This document shows positions 28,233 through 38,395 of a DNA stretch of 64,000 nt, one piece after another; the first letter of the stretch is position 1, and the number at the start of each line of letters is the position of its first letter. This DNA comes from Novosphingobium album (ex Liu et al. 2023) (lineage in GTDB: Bacteria; Pseudomonadota; Alphaproteobacteria; Sphingomonadales; Sphingomonadaceae): positions 1 through 64,000 of the forward strand of contig NZ_JARESE010000020.1 of NCBI RefSeq assembly GCF_029076845.1. Reading direction: 5' to 3'. A program made the translations under genes and the position numbers. The notes under the pieces were generated by a model that was not told the DNA's origin, made no database searches, and saw nothing but the letters and a program-made list of their open reading frames with translations.

Positions 28233-28762
28233 CCGAACAGCCCGTATTGACGACCGAGCGGTTCGAGCTGTGGCGCCCGCGCGCCAGTGATCTGGACGGG
28301 CTCGTCCAGCTTATCGCCGACGAGGAGACCCGCCGCTTCCTGGGGCCTGCCCGTGCCGACGCGCCATCGCAATGGGACCGACTGCTGCGCAACGCGGGGA
28401 GTTGGAGTCTTTACGGCTATGGCACATTTATGGTGCGCCGGCCCGGCGAGGATGCGATCGTCGCCAGTTGCGGCGTGTTCCATTCGTGGCGCGGGCTGGG
28501 CCATGGCATGGACGACCAGCCCGAGGCCGGCTGGATCGTGCACCGCGACGGCCGGGGCCAGGCCATCGCCGGCGAAGTGATGCGCGCGGCGATCGCCTGG
28601 TTCGAACGGACGCACGGCCCCCGCCGCATCGTCTGCATGATCGAGGAAGGCAACCACGCGTCGGAAAAGGTCGCGACCCGGCTCGGCTTCGCGCGCTATC
28701 ACACGCAGGCGGCCGAAGAGGATGGCGCGGTACTGAACTTCTACGAACGGCTGCCGCGCTGA
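28229..28762 (+). CDS. GNAT-family N-acetyltransferase
   Basis: A 177-residue RimJ/RimL-type acetyltransferase: 'LTTERFELWRPRASDLDGL' at the N-terminus, an acetyl-CoA loop near 'RDGRGQAIAGEVMRAAI', and 'EGNHASEKVATRLGFARY' near the C-terminus. ATG overlaps the DUF445 stop by four bases. The substrate is unknown. Last gene of the efflux-DUF445-GNAT transcript; it converges on the TonB-like gene. Confidence 0.85.
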   Translation: MTEQPVLTTERFELWRPRASDLDGLVQLIADEETRRFLGPARADAPSQWDRLLRNAGSWSLYGYGTFMVRRPGEDAIVASCGVFHSWRGLGHGMDDQPEAGWIVHRDGRGQAIAGEVMRAAIAWFERTHGPRRIVCMIEEGNHASEKVATRLGFARYHTQAAEEDGAVLNFYERLPR

Positions 28763-28781
28763 GCCAGGCCGCCCCCGCGCC

Positions 28782-29648
28782 TCACCGCATGATCCATGTG
28801 ACCGTGTTGATATAGTAGGAAGCCATCGGCTGGCCGCGCGCGTCGAGCGCGGGTTCGAAGCGGGCGCGGTCCATCAACAGCGCGCAGGTCTGCCGGTCGA
28901 ACCTGGGGCCACCGTAGGAACGCGGAATCCGGCAATCCGTCGGCTTGCCTTGCGCATCGATCATCAGGCGGAAATTGACGATGGCCTGCTTGCCATACAC
29001 GGATTCGGCGGTTGGGTAGTCGCCGGACCGCAGCCAGGTGTCGGGGTCAGTCATCGGCTTGGGCCCACGCATACCGGTGGCCTGCGCCTGGGGATCGAGC
29101 CCCCATGTCTGGACCAGATTGTCCGTGCACTTGCGCAGCGCGGCAAAGGGCTTGTTCATCGGCCCCGTGTCCAGCCGCAACGATTTGCCCGCAAGGCGCA
29201 GCGTGATCGAACGAACCGCCGCTTCCATCGCCGGCGTGATGCTGAAATTGTGCTCGTCGTTCTTGTCCTTCCTGTCGACCAGCCGGCTTACCGGGATGAA
29301 GATCGTCGGCATCGTCTCACCGACCGTGCCGGTCAGCACTTTACCGTCATAGATGTGAGGCTTGCCTGCGCCGAAAGCGATCGAAAAGCGGCTTTCGTGA
29401 TCGGTGTGGCGAAAGACCTGCCCCATCAGGAGGAACTGGAAGCTATTGCCGGGCGCGAACCGTTCGAAGCGGATGATCAGCGGATCGTCCTGCGGCCCGA
29501 AAGCGCGCGAGAGCGTGCAGCTGGTGTCGTTCCAGTCGACCTGCCACTTGGTGGCCGGCGCCAGCACCGTTTCCCCGGCGAAGGCAGGGCTCGTCGTGGC
29601 CGCGACGGCCACGATGCCCGCCAGTATCCGATGAGCTGCCCGTGCCAT
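28782..29648 (-). CDS. exported protein with TonB-like C-terminal domain
   Basis: A 288-residue secreted protein. A Sec signal (about 1-23, ending in SPAFA) precedes a beta-rich central domain, and the C-terminal about 90 residues hold the energy-transducer TonB_C pattern: '[21 protein letters not shown]', '[14 protein letters not shown]', and '[13 protein letters not shown]'. It has no N-terminal transmembrane anchor or proline-rich spacer, so it is not a classical TonB; such proteins are common in sphingomonads with unknown roles. ATG at 29648 is preferred because AAGAGG lies eight bases upstream. Confidence 0.75.
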   Translation of the reverse strand: MARAAHRILAGIVAVAATTSPAFAGETVLAPATKWQVDWNDTSCTLSRAFGPQDDPLIIRFERFAPGNSFQFLLMGQVFRHTDHESRFSIAFGAGKPHIYDGKVLTGTVGETMPTIFIPVSRLVDRKDKNDEHNFSITPAMEAAVRSITLRLAGKSLRLDTGPMNKPFAALRKCTDNLVQTWGLDPQAQATGMRGPKPMTDPDTWLRSGDYPTAESVYGKQAIVNFRLMIDAQGKPTDCRIPRSYGGPRFDRQTCALLMDRARFEPALDARGQPMASYYINTVTWIMR

Positions 29649-29708
29649 GCTGTCGCGCCTCTTTGCCATCGGGCGGGACGATATGCAGCGGCCAGCGGCG
29701 GCGCCATG

Positions 29709-29736
29709 AAAAACCCGGCCGTTTCCGACCGGGTTT
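29709..29736 (-). terminator. rho-independent terminator of etfBA
   Basis: AAACCCGG and CCGGGTTT (29711-29718 and 29729-29736) form an eight-base-pair stem. On the minus strand it is followed by a TTTTT run. It lies directly downstream of etfA. Confidence 0.8.
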
Positions 29737-29763
29737 CTCTTCATTTCGGCGCGGTATGGCGGC

Positions 29764-30693
29764 TTACAGCTTGCTGGTCAGTTCCGGCACGGCGTTGAAC
29801 AGATCGGCGACCAGGCCGATATCGGCGACCTGGAAGATCGGCGCGTCCTCGTCCTTGTTGATGGCGATGATGGTCTTGGAATCCTTCATGCCGGCAAGGT
29901 GCTGGATCGCACCCGAGATGCCGACCGCGACATAGATTTCCGGCGCGACGATCTTGCCGGTCTGGCCCACCTGATAATCGTTGGGCACGTAGCCCGCGTC
30001 CACCGCAGCGCGGCTGGCGCCGACCGCGGCGCCGAGCTTGTCGGCCAGCGGGAAGATGACCTGCTTGAAGGTCTCCGAATCCTTCAGCGCGCGGCCGCCC
30101 GAGACGATGATCTTGGCGCTGGTCAGTTCCGGGCGCTCCGACTTGGCGATCTCGGCGCCGACGAAGCTGGAAAGGCCCGCGTCGCCGGGGCCGGCAACCT
30201 CCTCGATCGCGGCCGAGCCGCCCGTCGCCGCGGCCTTTTCGAACGCGGTGCCGCGCACCGTGATCACCAGCCTGGCATCGGTCGCCTCCACCGTGGCGAT
30301 GGCGTTGCCGGCATAGATCGGGCGCGTGAAGGTCTTCTCACCTTCGACCGAGAGGATGTCGGAGATCTGCATCACGTCGAGCAGCGCGGCCACGCGCGGC
30401 GCGATGTTCTTGCCGGTGGTGGTGGCGGGCGCGAGGAAGGCATCGTGATGGCCCATCAGATCGGCGATCAGCGGCGCCACGTTCTCGGGCAGGCCATGTT
30501 CGTAGGCGGCATTGTCGGCCAGGTGGACCTTGCCCACGCCGGCAATCTGCGCGGCGGCCTCGGCCACGGCGCGGCAGCCCGCGCCGGCGACCACGAGGTG
30601 GACTTCACCCAGCTTCGATGCGGCGGTGACGACGGCGAGTGTCGCGTCCTTGAGCGACGCGTTGTCGTGTTCGACCCAGACGAGCGTCTTCAT
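29764..30693 (-). CDS. etfA: electron transfer flavoprotein, alpha subunit
   Basis: A 309-residue FAD-binding ETF alpha subunit. The C-terminal FAD domain is clear: '[12 protein letters not shown]', '[24 protein letters not shown]' (key [14 protein letters not shown]) and '[19 protein letters not shown]'. With EtfB it accepts electrons from acyl-CoA dehydrogenases and passes them to ETF:ubiquinone oxidoreductase. Start overlaps the etfB stop (ATGA). Confidence 0.96.
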   Translation of the reverse strand: MKTLVWVEHDNASLKDATLAVVTAASKLGEVHLVVAGAGCRAVAEAAAQIAGVGKVHLADNAAYEHGLPENVAPLIADLMGHHDAFLAPATTTGKNIAPRVAALLDVMQISDILSVEGEKTFTRPIYAGNAIATVEATDARLVITVRGTAFEKAAATGGSAAIEEVAGPGDAGLSSFVGAEIAKSERPELTSAKIIVSGGRALKDSETFKQVIFPLADKLGAAVGASRAAVDAGYVPNDYQVGQTGKIVAPEIYVAVGISGAIQHLAGMKDSKTIIAINKDEDAPIFQVADIGLVADLFNAVPELTSKL

Positions 30694-31439
30694 CAGGCTA
30701 CTCCCATTTCCTTGAGCTTGGCGACCAGCGCGTCGACATCGGGCACCTTGATGCCGGCCTGGCGCACCGGCGGCTCGGAGACCTTGAGCGTCTTGAGGCG
30801 CGGCGCGGTATCGACGCCGTAATCGGCGGGCGCCTTCACATCGAGCGGCTTCTTCTTGGCCTTCATGATGTTGGGCAGCGAGGCATAGCGCGGCTCGTTC
30901 AGGCGCAGGTCGGTGGTGACGATCGCGGGCATCTTCAGGCTGACCGTCTCCAGGCCGCCATCGACTTCGCGTTTCACCTTCACCGATTCGCCTTCGACGG
31001 TGACTTCGCTGGCGAACGTGCCTTGCGGCCGGCCCAGCAGCGCGGCGAGCATCTGGCCGGTCTGGTTCGAATCGTCGTCGATCGCCTGCTTGCCCAGGAT
31101 CACCAGGCCGGGGTTCTCCTCGGCCACGATGGCCTTGAGGATCTTGGCGACGGCCAGCGGCTCCACCTCGTCATCGGTTTCCACCAGGATCGCCCGGTCA
31201 GCGCCCATGGCAAGCGCGGTGCGCAGCGTTTCCTGCGCCTTGGCCGGGCCGACCGAGATCGCCACGATCTCTTCGGCCACGCCCTTTTCCTTCAGGCGGA
31301 TGGCTTCCTCGACCGCGATCTCGTCGAACGGGTTCATGCTCATCTTGACGTTGGCCAGGTCCACGCCCGTGCCATCGGACTTCACCCGCGGCTTGACGTT
31401 GTAATCGATCACCCGCTTCACGGGCACGAGGATCTTCAT
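30693..31439 (-). CDS. etfB: electron transfer flavoprotein, beta subunit
   Basis: A 248-residue ETF beta subunit: '[18 protein letters not shown]' N-terminus, '[17 protein letters not shown]', '[21 protein letters not shown]' (key DDDSNQTG) and '[24 protein letters not shown]' in part ([14 protein letters not shown]). It binds AMP and docks to dehydrogenases. It is first of the etfBA operon, downstream of sucC in the same orientation. Confidence 0.96.
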   Translation of the reverse strand: MKILVPVKRVIDYNVKPRVKSDGTGVDLANVKMSMNPFDEIAVEEAIRLKEKGVAEEIVAISVGPAKAQETLRTALAMGADRAILVETDDEVEPLAVAKILKAIVAEENPGLVILGKQAIDDDSNQTGQMLAALLGRPQGTFASEVTVEGESVKVKREVDGGLETVSLKMPAIVTTDLRLNEPRYASLPNIMKAKKKPLDVKAPADYGVDTAPRLKTLKVSEPPVRQAGIKVPDVDALVAKLKEMGVA

Positions 31440-31564
31440 GCGCTTCGGTCCTCTCTTTGCAGGAACGGCGACGATTTAGCCGCGCGATTAAACTGGTTGC
31501 GGGCTACGCCATTGCGTCCCGCGCGGGTCGCGTCAACCCCGCTTTTCAGCGTGATTAAATGAAT

Positions 31565-31588
31565 GCGCCCCCGCGAAGGCGGGGGCGC
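31565..31588 (-). terminator. hairpin terminator downstream of sucC
   Basis: A perfect ten-base-pair stem, GCGCCCCCGC with GCGGGGGCGC, and a four-base GAAG loop, 22 bp after the sucC stop. It is followed on the minus strand by an AT-rich stretch, separating sucC from etfBA. Confidence 0.75.
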
Positions 31589-31609
31589 TCATGCTTTGGG
31601 CGGCAGGTT

Positions 31610-32809
<1,200 letters not shown>

Positions 32810-32980
32810 CTGGGGATCGCTTTCTGCTGGAGTGTGCGACTGGAGTGCCTCATGCGCGGGCGGCGGGGGGCCGGATATGCGTGGCCGCATAAGCACAAAG
32901 CCGGCCGCTTGAAAAGTCCCGGATGGGGCCCAATTTGACGAGTTGAGACGAATGCCCGCACTTCAGATGACATCCCCGAC

Positions 32981-33775
32981 ATGATCGACCGCGCCCGCCT
33001 TGAGGCGATCGTCCGCGAAGCGGGCCGGATCGCGCTGGCCGGCTGGCCGGGTGACGGCCATGCGCTGACGCACTGGCACAAGGGCGACGACAGCCCCGTT
33101 TCCGAAAGCGACCTTGCGGTCGACACTTTCCTGAAGCGCGAGTTGCGCGCCCTGCTGCCGTCGGCGGGCTGGCTTTCCGAAGAGACCGCCGATGCCCCCG
33201 AACGCTGCGAGGGCGAGCTGGTCTGGCTGGTCGATCCGATCGACGGCACGCGCGACTATATTCGCGGGCGCGACGGCTGGGCGGTTTCGGTGGCGCTGGT
33301 CAACACCCGCCGGCCGCTGCTGGGCTATCTGTTCGCACCGGCCCGGCGGCGCGCGCAAGGCGGCGAATACTGGCACGCCGAAGCCGGCAAGGGCAGCTGG
33401 CGCAATGGCGAGCGGCTGGTCGCCAGCCGGCGCGCGGAGCTTTCCGGCGCGCGCGTTCCGGCCAAGGTGCTGTCCGTCGAGGATGCCGATCTGGTCCCGG
33501 TGGCGCAGCCCAACAGCATCGCGCTGCGCATGGCAATGGTAGCGGCGGGCGATGCCGATCTCGTCGCCACGCTGCGCTGGGGCTATGAATGGGATATCGC
33601 CGCCGCCGGCCTGATCGCGCGCGAGGCGGGCGCCGCCGTGACCGACGCGTTCGGCCAGCCGCTCAATTACAACAAGCGCGATCCGCGCGCCTTCGGCGTG
33701 CTGGCGACATCGTCGGCGATCCACGCCGCCGCCGTCGCCCGGCTGGCCGACCGGGCCCGGCGCATCGCCGCCTGA
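32981..33775 (+). CDS. inositol monophosphatase family protein (CysQ/histidinol-phosphatase-like)
   Basis: A 264-residue Mg-dependent phosphatase with the family motifs 'SEET' (metal Glu), 'WLVDPIDGTRDYIRG' (DPIDGT) and 'WEWDIAAAGLIAREAG' equivalent 'YEWDIAAAGL'. The family covers inositol monophosphatase, 3'(2'),5'-bisphosphate nucleotidase and histidinol phosphatase; these motifs do not settle the substrate. Divergent from sucC, and followed by a hairpin shared with the OmpA gene. Confidence 0.87.
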   Translation: MIDRARLEAIVREAGRIALAGWPGDGHALTHWHKGDDSPVSESDLAVDTFLKRELRALLPSAGWLSEETADAPERCEGELVWLVDPIDGTRDYIRGRDGWAVSVALVNTRRPLLGYLFAPARRRAQGGEYWHAEAGKGSWRNGERLVASRRAELSGARVPAKVLSVEDADLVPVAQPNSIALRMAMVAAGDADLVATLRWGYEWDIAAAGLIAREAGAAVTDAFGQPLNYNKRDPRAFGVLATSSAIHAAAVARLADRARRIAA

Positions 33776-33796
33776 CGCGCGCCTGACGCGAAAAAA

Positions 33797-33820
33797 GGGC
33801 CGGCACTTTCGCGCCGGCCC
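33797..33820 (-). terminator. hairpin terminator between convergent genes
   Basis: GGGCCGGC at 33797-33804 pairs with GCCGGCCC at 33813-33820. The A6 run at 33791-33796 reads as U6 on the minus strand, so it terminates the OmpA lipoprotein transcript; it may also stop the plus-strand phosphatase transcript. Confidence 0.8.
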
Positions 33821-33855
33821 CTGGCAGCCTTCCGTCTCGGTACTGTCGCGCGGGA

Positions 33856-34530
33856 TCAGTGCGCGGTCTGCGCGTCGGTGGTCGTCACTGGCGTGATCTT
33901 GATCTCCACCCGGCGGTTGAGCGCGCGGCCCTGTTCGGTGGCATTGTCGGCGACGGGATAGGATTCGCCCATGCCCTGCGTCTGGATGCGCGCCGAATTG
34001 ACCCCGCGCGAGATCAGGTAGCGCGCGACCGAATCGGCCCGGCGCTTCGACAGATCCATGTTGTACTGGTCCGATCCGGTCGAATCGGTGTGGCCGTACA
34101 CGTCGATCAGGCTGTTGGGATACTGGTTCATGCTGGCCGCGACCTTGTCGAGCGTCGCCTGGAAATCCGGCGTGATCGTGGTGCTGTCCACGGCGAAGGT
34201 CACATCGGGCAGGTTCAGCAGGATGCCGTCGCCCACCTGGCTGACATCGACGCCCGAACCGGCCGTCTGCTCCTTCAGTTCCTTGATCTGCTTGTCCATC
34301 TGGTAGCCGACGACGCCGCCGGCGACACCGCCGATGCCCGCGCCCAGGATGCGCGCGGTCTTGCCGCCGATCACGCTGCCCAGCAGATAGCCCAGGCCCG
34401 CGCCGCCGACGCCGCCGATCGCGGTGCGCGAAACCTTGCGCTCGCCCGTGTTGGGATCGGTGACGCAGGCGGAGACGGTGACAAGCGCCAGCGCCGCCGC
34501 GGCGGAAGTGAATAGACGTGAATTCTTCAT
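33856..34530 (-). CDS. OmpA-family lipoprotein with glycine-zipper segment
   Basis: A 224-residue outer-membrane lipoprotein. The lipobox VSAC places the lipidated Cys at 22. A glycine-zipper stretch (about 40-80, GGVGGAGLGYLLGSVIGG) follows, then an OmpA C-terminal peptidoglycan-binding domain (about 110-215) with 'DVYGHTDSTGSD', 'LSKRRADSVARYLI' and 'NRRVEI'. The D and R residues expected to contact diaminopimelate are present. Probably a peptidoglycan anchor of the Pal/YiaD type. ATG at 34530 was chosen so the signal peptide is N-terminal. Confidence 0.9.
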   Translation of the reverse strand: MKNSRLFTSAAAALALVTVSACVTDPNTGERKVSRTAIGGVGGAGLGYLLGSVIGGKTARILGAGIGGVAGGVVGYQMDKQIKELKEQTAGSGVDVSQVGDGILLNLPDVTFAVDSTTITPDFQATLDKVAASMNQYPNSLIDVYGHTDSTGSDQYNMDLSKRRADSVARYLISRGVNSARIQTQGMGESYPVADNATEQGRALNRRVEIKITPVTTTDAQTAH

Positions 34531-34720
34531 GGCTTTCGCCCCTTTCGTGAGGAAGGCATCCCGCTCGTTGTGTGCATTAGGCAACATGAATGCCAACTGG
34601 ATATAGGGACGACAACGGTTGATCCCGCCCCATGTTCCGTCCGGCGCGCGACGCGCGGCGATCCCCGCGATGCAGGCCGCGCTTCGCGATTCGCCGATTC
34701 TCTGCTAGCGCGCAGGCATT

Positions 34721-36052
34721 GTGACGCCCTTTCCCTGGACCGACCTTCTCATCATTGCCGGACTGATCCTGGTCAATGGCCTGTTCGCGATGTCCGAACT
34801 GGCCATCGTCTCGGCGCGCACCGCCAAGCTTACGATGGCCGCCGACAAGGGCAGCGGCGGGGCCAGGGCGGCCCTCCTGCTCGCGTCCGATCCGGGCAAG
34901 TTCCTTTCCACCGTGCAGATCGGCATCACCCTGATCGGCATCATCGCGGGCGCCTATTCGGGCGCGAGCCTGGGCGAGCCTACCGGCGAGCGGCTGGCCT
35001 GGCTGGGCGTGCCGCAGGACTATGCCGGCGAGATCGGCTTTGCCGTGGTCATCGCCGTGACGACTTACGCCAGCCTGGTGATCGGCGAACTGGTGCCCAA
35101 GCAGCTCGCGCTGCTGGCGGCCGAGCCGATCGCCATCGTCATGGCGCGGCCGATGGTGGTGCTGGCGCGCGTGATGGCGCCGTTCGTGTGGCTGCTCAAT
35201 CGCTCTTCGGGGCTGCTGCTCAGGCTGTTCGCGGTGCGGGGCGGCAGCGAGGAGCGGCTCACCGCCGAAGAGCTGCACATGATCTTCGCCGAAGCCACGC
35301 GCACCGGCGTGATCGAGGAAGAGGAACGCGCGATGATGGCCGGCGTGATGCGCCTGGCCGAACGCCCCGTGCGCGAGTTGATGACGCCGCGCCCCGAGAT
35401 CGACTGGATCGACCTTAACGCCACCGCCGCGCAATTGCGCGAGATGATCGCCGGCACGCCGCATTCGCTGCTGCCGGTGGCCGATGGCTCGGTCGACAAC
35501 ATGGTGGGCGTGCTCAAGGTGCGCGACGTCCTGATGGCGCTGGCCGATGGCCGCCCGGTGGAGATCGCCGCGCTGATGAAGAAGGCCGAAGTGATCCCCG
35601 ACCAGCTCGACGCGATCGACGCCTTGCGCAGGCTGCAGGTCGCCGAAGTCTCGATGGCGATGGTGCATGACGAATACGGCCATCTCGACGGGGTCGTCAC
35701 GCCCACCGACGTGCTGACCGCGATCGCCGGCACGTTCGCCAGCCACCAGGACGAAGGCGACGATCCGCTGGTGATCGAGCGCGAGGACGGATCGCTGCTG
35801 GTCTCGGGCGCGATGCCGGCCGACGCGCTGGCGCAGCGGCTGGACCTGACGCTGGCGGATGACCGCGAGTTCGCGACGATGGCCGGCTATGTCCTGGCCG
35901 TGCTGAAGAAAGTCCCGCGCGAGGGGGAATATTTCGTCGATCAGGGCTGGCGCTTCGAAGTCGTCGACATGGACGGCCTGCGCATCGACAAGCTGCTGGT
36001 AAGCCTGGAAAATCCCGAGGACGAAGACGACGGCGTGACCGGCGACGGATAA
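34721..36052 (+). CDS. hemolysin-family protein (CNNM/DUF21, CBS and CorC_HlyC domains)
   Basis: A 443-residue membrane protein: a DUF21/CNNM transmembrane domain (about 1-190, with 'SELAIVSAR' and 'IGELVPKQLAL'), a CBS pair (about 205-335, 'MTPRPEIDWIDL' and 'HDEYGHLDGVVT') and a C-terminal CorC_HlyC domain. Relatives mediate Mg/Co homeostasis; the hemolysin label is historical. Start is GTG at 34721, preceded by about 190 bp shared divergently with the OmpA gene. Confidence 0.88.
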   Translation: MTPFPWTDLLIIAGLILVNGLFAMSELAIVSARTAKLTMAADKGSGGARAALLLASDPGKFLSTVQIGITLIGIIAGAYSGASLGEPTGERLAWLGVPQDYAGEIGFAVVIAVTTYASLVIGELVPKQLALLAAEPIAIVMARPMVVLARVMAPFVWLLNRSSGLLLRLFAVRGGSEERLTAEELHMIFAEATRTGVIEEEERAMMAGVMRLAERPVRELMTPRPEIDWIDLNATAAQLREMIAGTPHSLLPVADGSVDNMVGVLKVRDVLMALADGRPVEIAALMKKAEVIPDQLDAIDALRRLQVAEVSMAMVHDEYGHLDGVVTPTDVLTAIAGTFASHQDEGDDPLVIEREDGSLLVSGAMPADALAQRLDLTLADDREFATMAGYVLAVLKKVPREGEYFVDQGWRFEVVDMDGLRIDKLLVSLENPEDEDDGVTGDG

Positions 36053-36265
36053 GCCCGACGCGCGGACTCGCGCTAGGGACAAGGTTCGCTGTGGACAGGA
36101 TGCTGATCGACTGACAAAATAGCTCCCGATCAGGCGACAAATCACGATCGCCCCACGGGAGAGGATGGATGACATTGCACGCCGCCAAGGCCGCCCCAGG
36201 GCGCGACCACGCGATCCGGCCACGGCTGCGCCGTGGCACCCGCCGGCCCGCGCGCTAGGCCGGAC

Positions 36266-37534
36266 ATGGCGCATCCCTCCCCCGCCCGCCCCGGCGCGGC
36301 GCCTTACTTCGCCGAGCTGCGCGAGCATCGCCGGGCCGTCGCCGGAGCCAGCGCGGGCATGGCCGCGGGCTTCCTGATCAATCACTATGTCGCCAATCTC
36401 TTCGCGGCGCCGCTGATCGAGGAGTTCGGCTGGTCGCGCGCCGATTTCGCGCTGGTCGGCACGATCGGCCTGCTCTCGCTGGTGTTCGTGCCGCTGTTCG
36501 GGCGCCTGACCGATCTGGTCGGCGCCAGGCCGGTGGCGGCGGTCGGCATCGTCTGCTTTCCGCTCAGCTTCCTGGCCTTCAGCGCGATGAACGGCAGCCT
36601 GGCCATGTTCGTGCTGATCAGCGGGCTGCAACTGCTGTTCGCGGCGGCGAGCACCAGTTCCACCGTCTACAGCCGCTTCATCGCCGAGCGCTTCACCCGC
36701 GCGCGCGGGCTGGCGCTGGCGATCATGGCGACCGCGCCGGCGCTGGTCGGCGTCGTCGGCAGCCCGCTGCTGGCGCATGTCATCGCGGTGCAGGGCTGGC
36801 GGACGGGCTACGTGATGGTGGCCGTCTACACCGGCGTGGTCGGCGCGCTGGCCCTTGTGCTGATGCCCGGCCCGATCCGGCCGGCGGCAAGCCGGGGCCT
36901 TGGCGCGCGGCCCGCCCGGCGCCCCGCCGCGCAGGCCTATGCCGCGATCCTGCGCACGCCGGCCTTCTGGATCGTGAGCGGCGGCTTCCTGATGTGCAAC
37001 CTGCTCTATCCGCTGCAAAGCTCGCAGATGAAGCTGATGCTGCTGGAACACGGCGCCTCGTCCGAAAGCGCGGCGTGGATGATATCGCTGCTGGCCGCGG
37101 GCGTGCTGTTCGGCCGCTTCGCCTGCGGGCTGGCGCTGGATCGCTTTCCCCCCGCGATCGTCGCCGCGATCGCGCTGGGGATGCCGGGCGTGGGGCTGCT
37201 GGCGGTGGCCATGGGCTTCGATTCCGAGCTGTCGCTGGCGCTGGCGGTCGCGGTGATGGGCCTGTCGCTGGGCGCGGAAAGCGATCTGGCGGCCTATCTG
37301 GTGATGCGGTACTTCCCGATGGAGGTCTATGGCACGGTGCTGGGGCTGGTGGTCGCGTGCCTGGCGGCATCGGCCACACTGGGGGCAGTGCTGCTCAGCG
37401 TGACGCTGCGGCTGGTCGATCACTTCAGCGCCTACATGGTCATCGCCGGCCTCGCGAGCTTTGCCGGCGGCAGCCTGTTCCTGCTGCTGGGCCGCATCGA
37501 GCAGCCGGCCGGGGCGCTCGCCGCGCAGCATTGA
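36266..37534 (+). CDS. MFS transporter
   Basis: A 422-residue major facilitator with 12 hydrophobic segments. 'GRLTDLVGARP' after TM2 is the MFS loop 2-3 motif, and TM7 starts near 'ILRTPAFWIVSGGFLM', typical of the oxalate/formate- and monocarboxylate-type branch. The substrate is unknown. The TetR gene begins about 100 bp after it, then a LuxE-like/LuxC-like pair, all on the same strand, so it may import or export a carboxylic acid used by that pathway (inference). Upstream is 213 bp without a clear gene, containing a possible 29-codon leader frame at 36169. Confidence 0.85.
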   Translation: MAHPSPARPGAAPYFAELREHRRAVAGASAGMAAGFLINHYVANLFAAPLIEEFGWSRADFALVGTIGLLSLVFVPLFGRLTDLVGARPVAAVGIVCFPLSFLAFSAMNGSLAMFVLISGLQLLFAAASTSSTVYSRFIAERFTRARGLALAIMATAPALVGVVGSPLLAHVIAVQGWRTGYVMVAVYTGVVGALALVLMPGPIRPAASRGLGARPARRPAAQAYAAILRTPAFWIVSGGFLMCNLLYPLQSSQMKLMLLEHGASSESAAWMISLLAAGVLFGRFACGLALDRFPPAIVAAIALGMPGVGLLAVAMGFDSELSLALAVAVMGLSLGAESDLAAYLVMRYFPMEVYGTVLGLVVACLAASATLGAVLLSVTLRLVDHFSAYMVIAGLASFAGGSLFLLLGRIEQPAGALAAQH

Positions 37535-37634
37535 GAGGTTGTCCGGGACATGCGCCTCTCGGCGCTTGGCCCGCGCGCCGAAGGCTGGCAGGGTTTCGCG
37601 CGAACCGCGATCCTTCGCCTTTGGGGAAAATCCA

Positions 37635-38210
37635 GTGCCCACAAGCAGAAGAATGGGGCGCCCGGACTCGGCGACCTTCAATGCCCTGCTCGACGCGACC
37701 GAAACCGTCATGCGCAACGAAGGCTATGCCGCCGCCACCTCGCGCCGCATCGCGCTGGAGGCGGGCGTCAAGCAGCAGCTGGTCTATTACTACTTCCGCA
37801 CGATGGACGAGCTGCTGCTGGCGACGTTCAAGCGCCGGACCGAGCGGGCGCTCGCGGCGATGGAGGAAAACGCCGGCAGCGCGCATCCTATCCAGTCGAT
37901 CTGGGCCAACTTGCGCAACCGGGTGGACGCCAGGCTGGTCTTCGAATTCGTCGCGCTGGCCAACCATCACGCGGGCATTCGCGCGGAAGTGGCCCGTTAC
38001 GTCACCCAGTCCCGCCGGATCGAGGCCGCCGCGATCGCCCGGCAATTCGCACGCGACGGCATCGACAACGGCCCGATCGGGCCGGGCGCGGCCGCCTTCG
38101 TGATGTACGCCGTCTCGCTCCTGCTCGAACGCGAGACCTCTACCGGGATCACCGAAGGGCACGACGAAGTGCGTGCGCTGATCGACTGGATGCTCGGCCG
38201 GCTGGGCTGA
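37635..38210 (+). CDS. TetR-family transcriptional regulator
   Basis: A 191-residue repressor. The N-terminal helix-turn-helix reads 'YAAATSRRIALEAGVKQQLVYYYFRTMDELLLATF' (key residues SRRIALEAGV, LVYYYF); the C-terminal ligand-binding half is helical. GTG at 37635 gives a basic N-terminal arm; ATG at 37653 is an alternative. It sits between the MFS gene and the LuxE-like gene, whose upstream region holds an imperfect palindrome, making it the probable local regulator. Confidence 0.85.
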   Translation: MPTSRRMGRPDSATFNALLDATETVMRNEGYAAATSRRIALEAGVKQQLVYYYFRTMDELLLATFKRRTERALAAMEENAGSAHPIQSIWANLRNRVDARLVFEFVALANHHAGIRAEVARYVTQSRRIEAAAIARQFARDGIDNGPIGPGAAAFVMYAVSLLLERETSTGITEGHDEVRALIDWMLGRLG

Positions 38211-38224
38211 GGGTTTGTTGACAG

Positions 38225-38279
38225 TGCGCCTTTCGGCGCATGACGGCACCTGCCCGCTCCCCGACGATGAACCTCCCCA
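38225..38279. repeat. second copy of the 7-kb dispersed repeat
   Basis: Starts with the 17-mer TGCGCCTTTCGGCGCAT (a hairpin in itself), then a CGGCACC-x-GCCC core and a C-rich stretch ending in CCTCCCCA. It matches, in order, the reverse complement of the right arm of the repeat at 7051-7185. It lies in the 185-bp gap between the TetR gene and the LuxE-like gene. Confidence 0.7.
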
Positions 38280-38319
38280 CGGGCCGGCAGCCGTGGTTGA
38301 CCCTGTTTGCACCCTCATG

Positions 38320-38335
38320 CTAATAAAGTGATCAG
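38320..38335. promoter_or_regulatory. imperfect palindrome upstream of the LuxE-like gene
   Basis: CTAATAAAGTGATCAG is a pseudo-palindrome with matching outer CT/AG, AT/AT and A/T positions, in the only AT-rich stretch of the gap, 60 bp before the ATG. It is a candidate promoter or TetR operator; nothing in the sequence confirms binding. Confidence 0.3.
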
Positions 38336-38395
38336 CAAATAACGAAACGGCCGTCGTTCCCTGCGAATCGCGACCGGATAACGGGAGAGCCGCTG

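Noticed and set aside
36169-36258. Possible 29-codon leader peptide upstream of the MFS gene
   Set aside because: A GGAGAGG box precedes the ATG, but the peptide is simply arginine- and proline-rich, with no attenuator structure seen.
34577-37717. Open frame of 1046 codons opposite the CNNM and MFS genes
   Set aside because: Spans two recognised genes and the gap between them; low-complexity, no motif.
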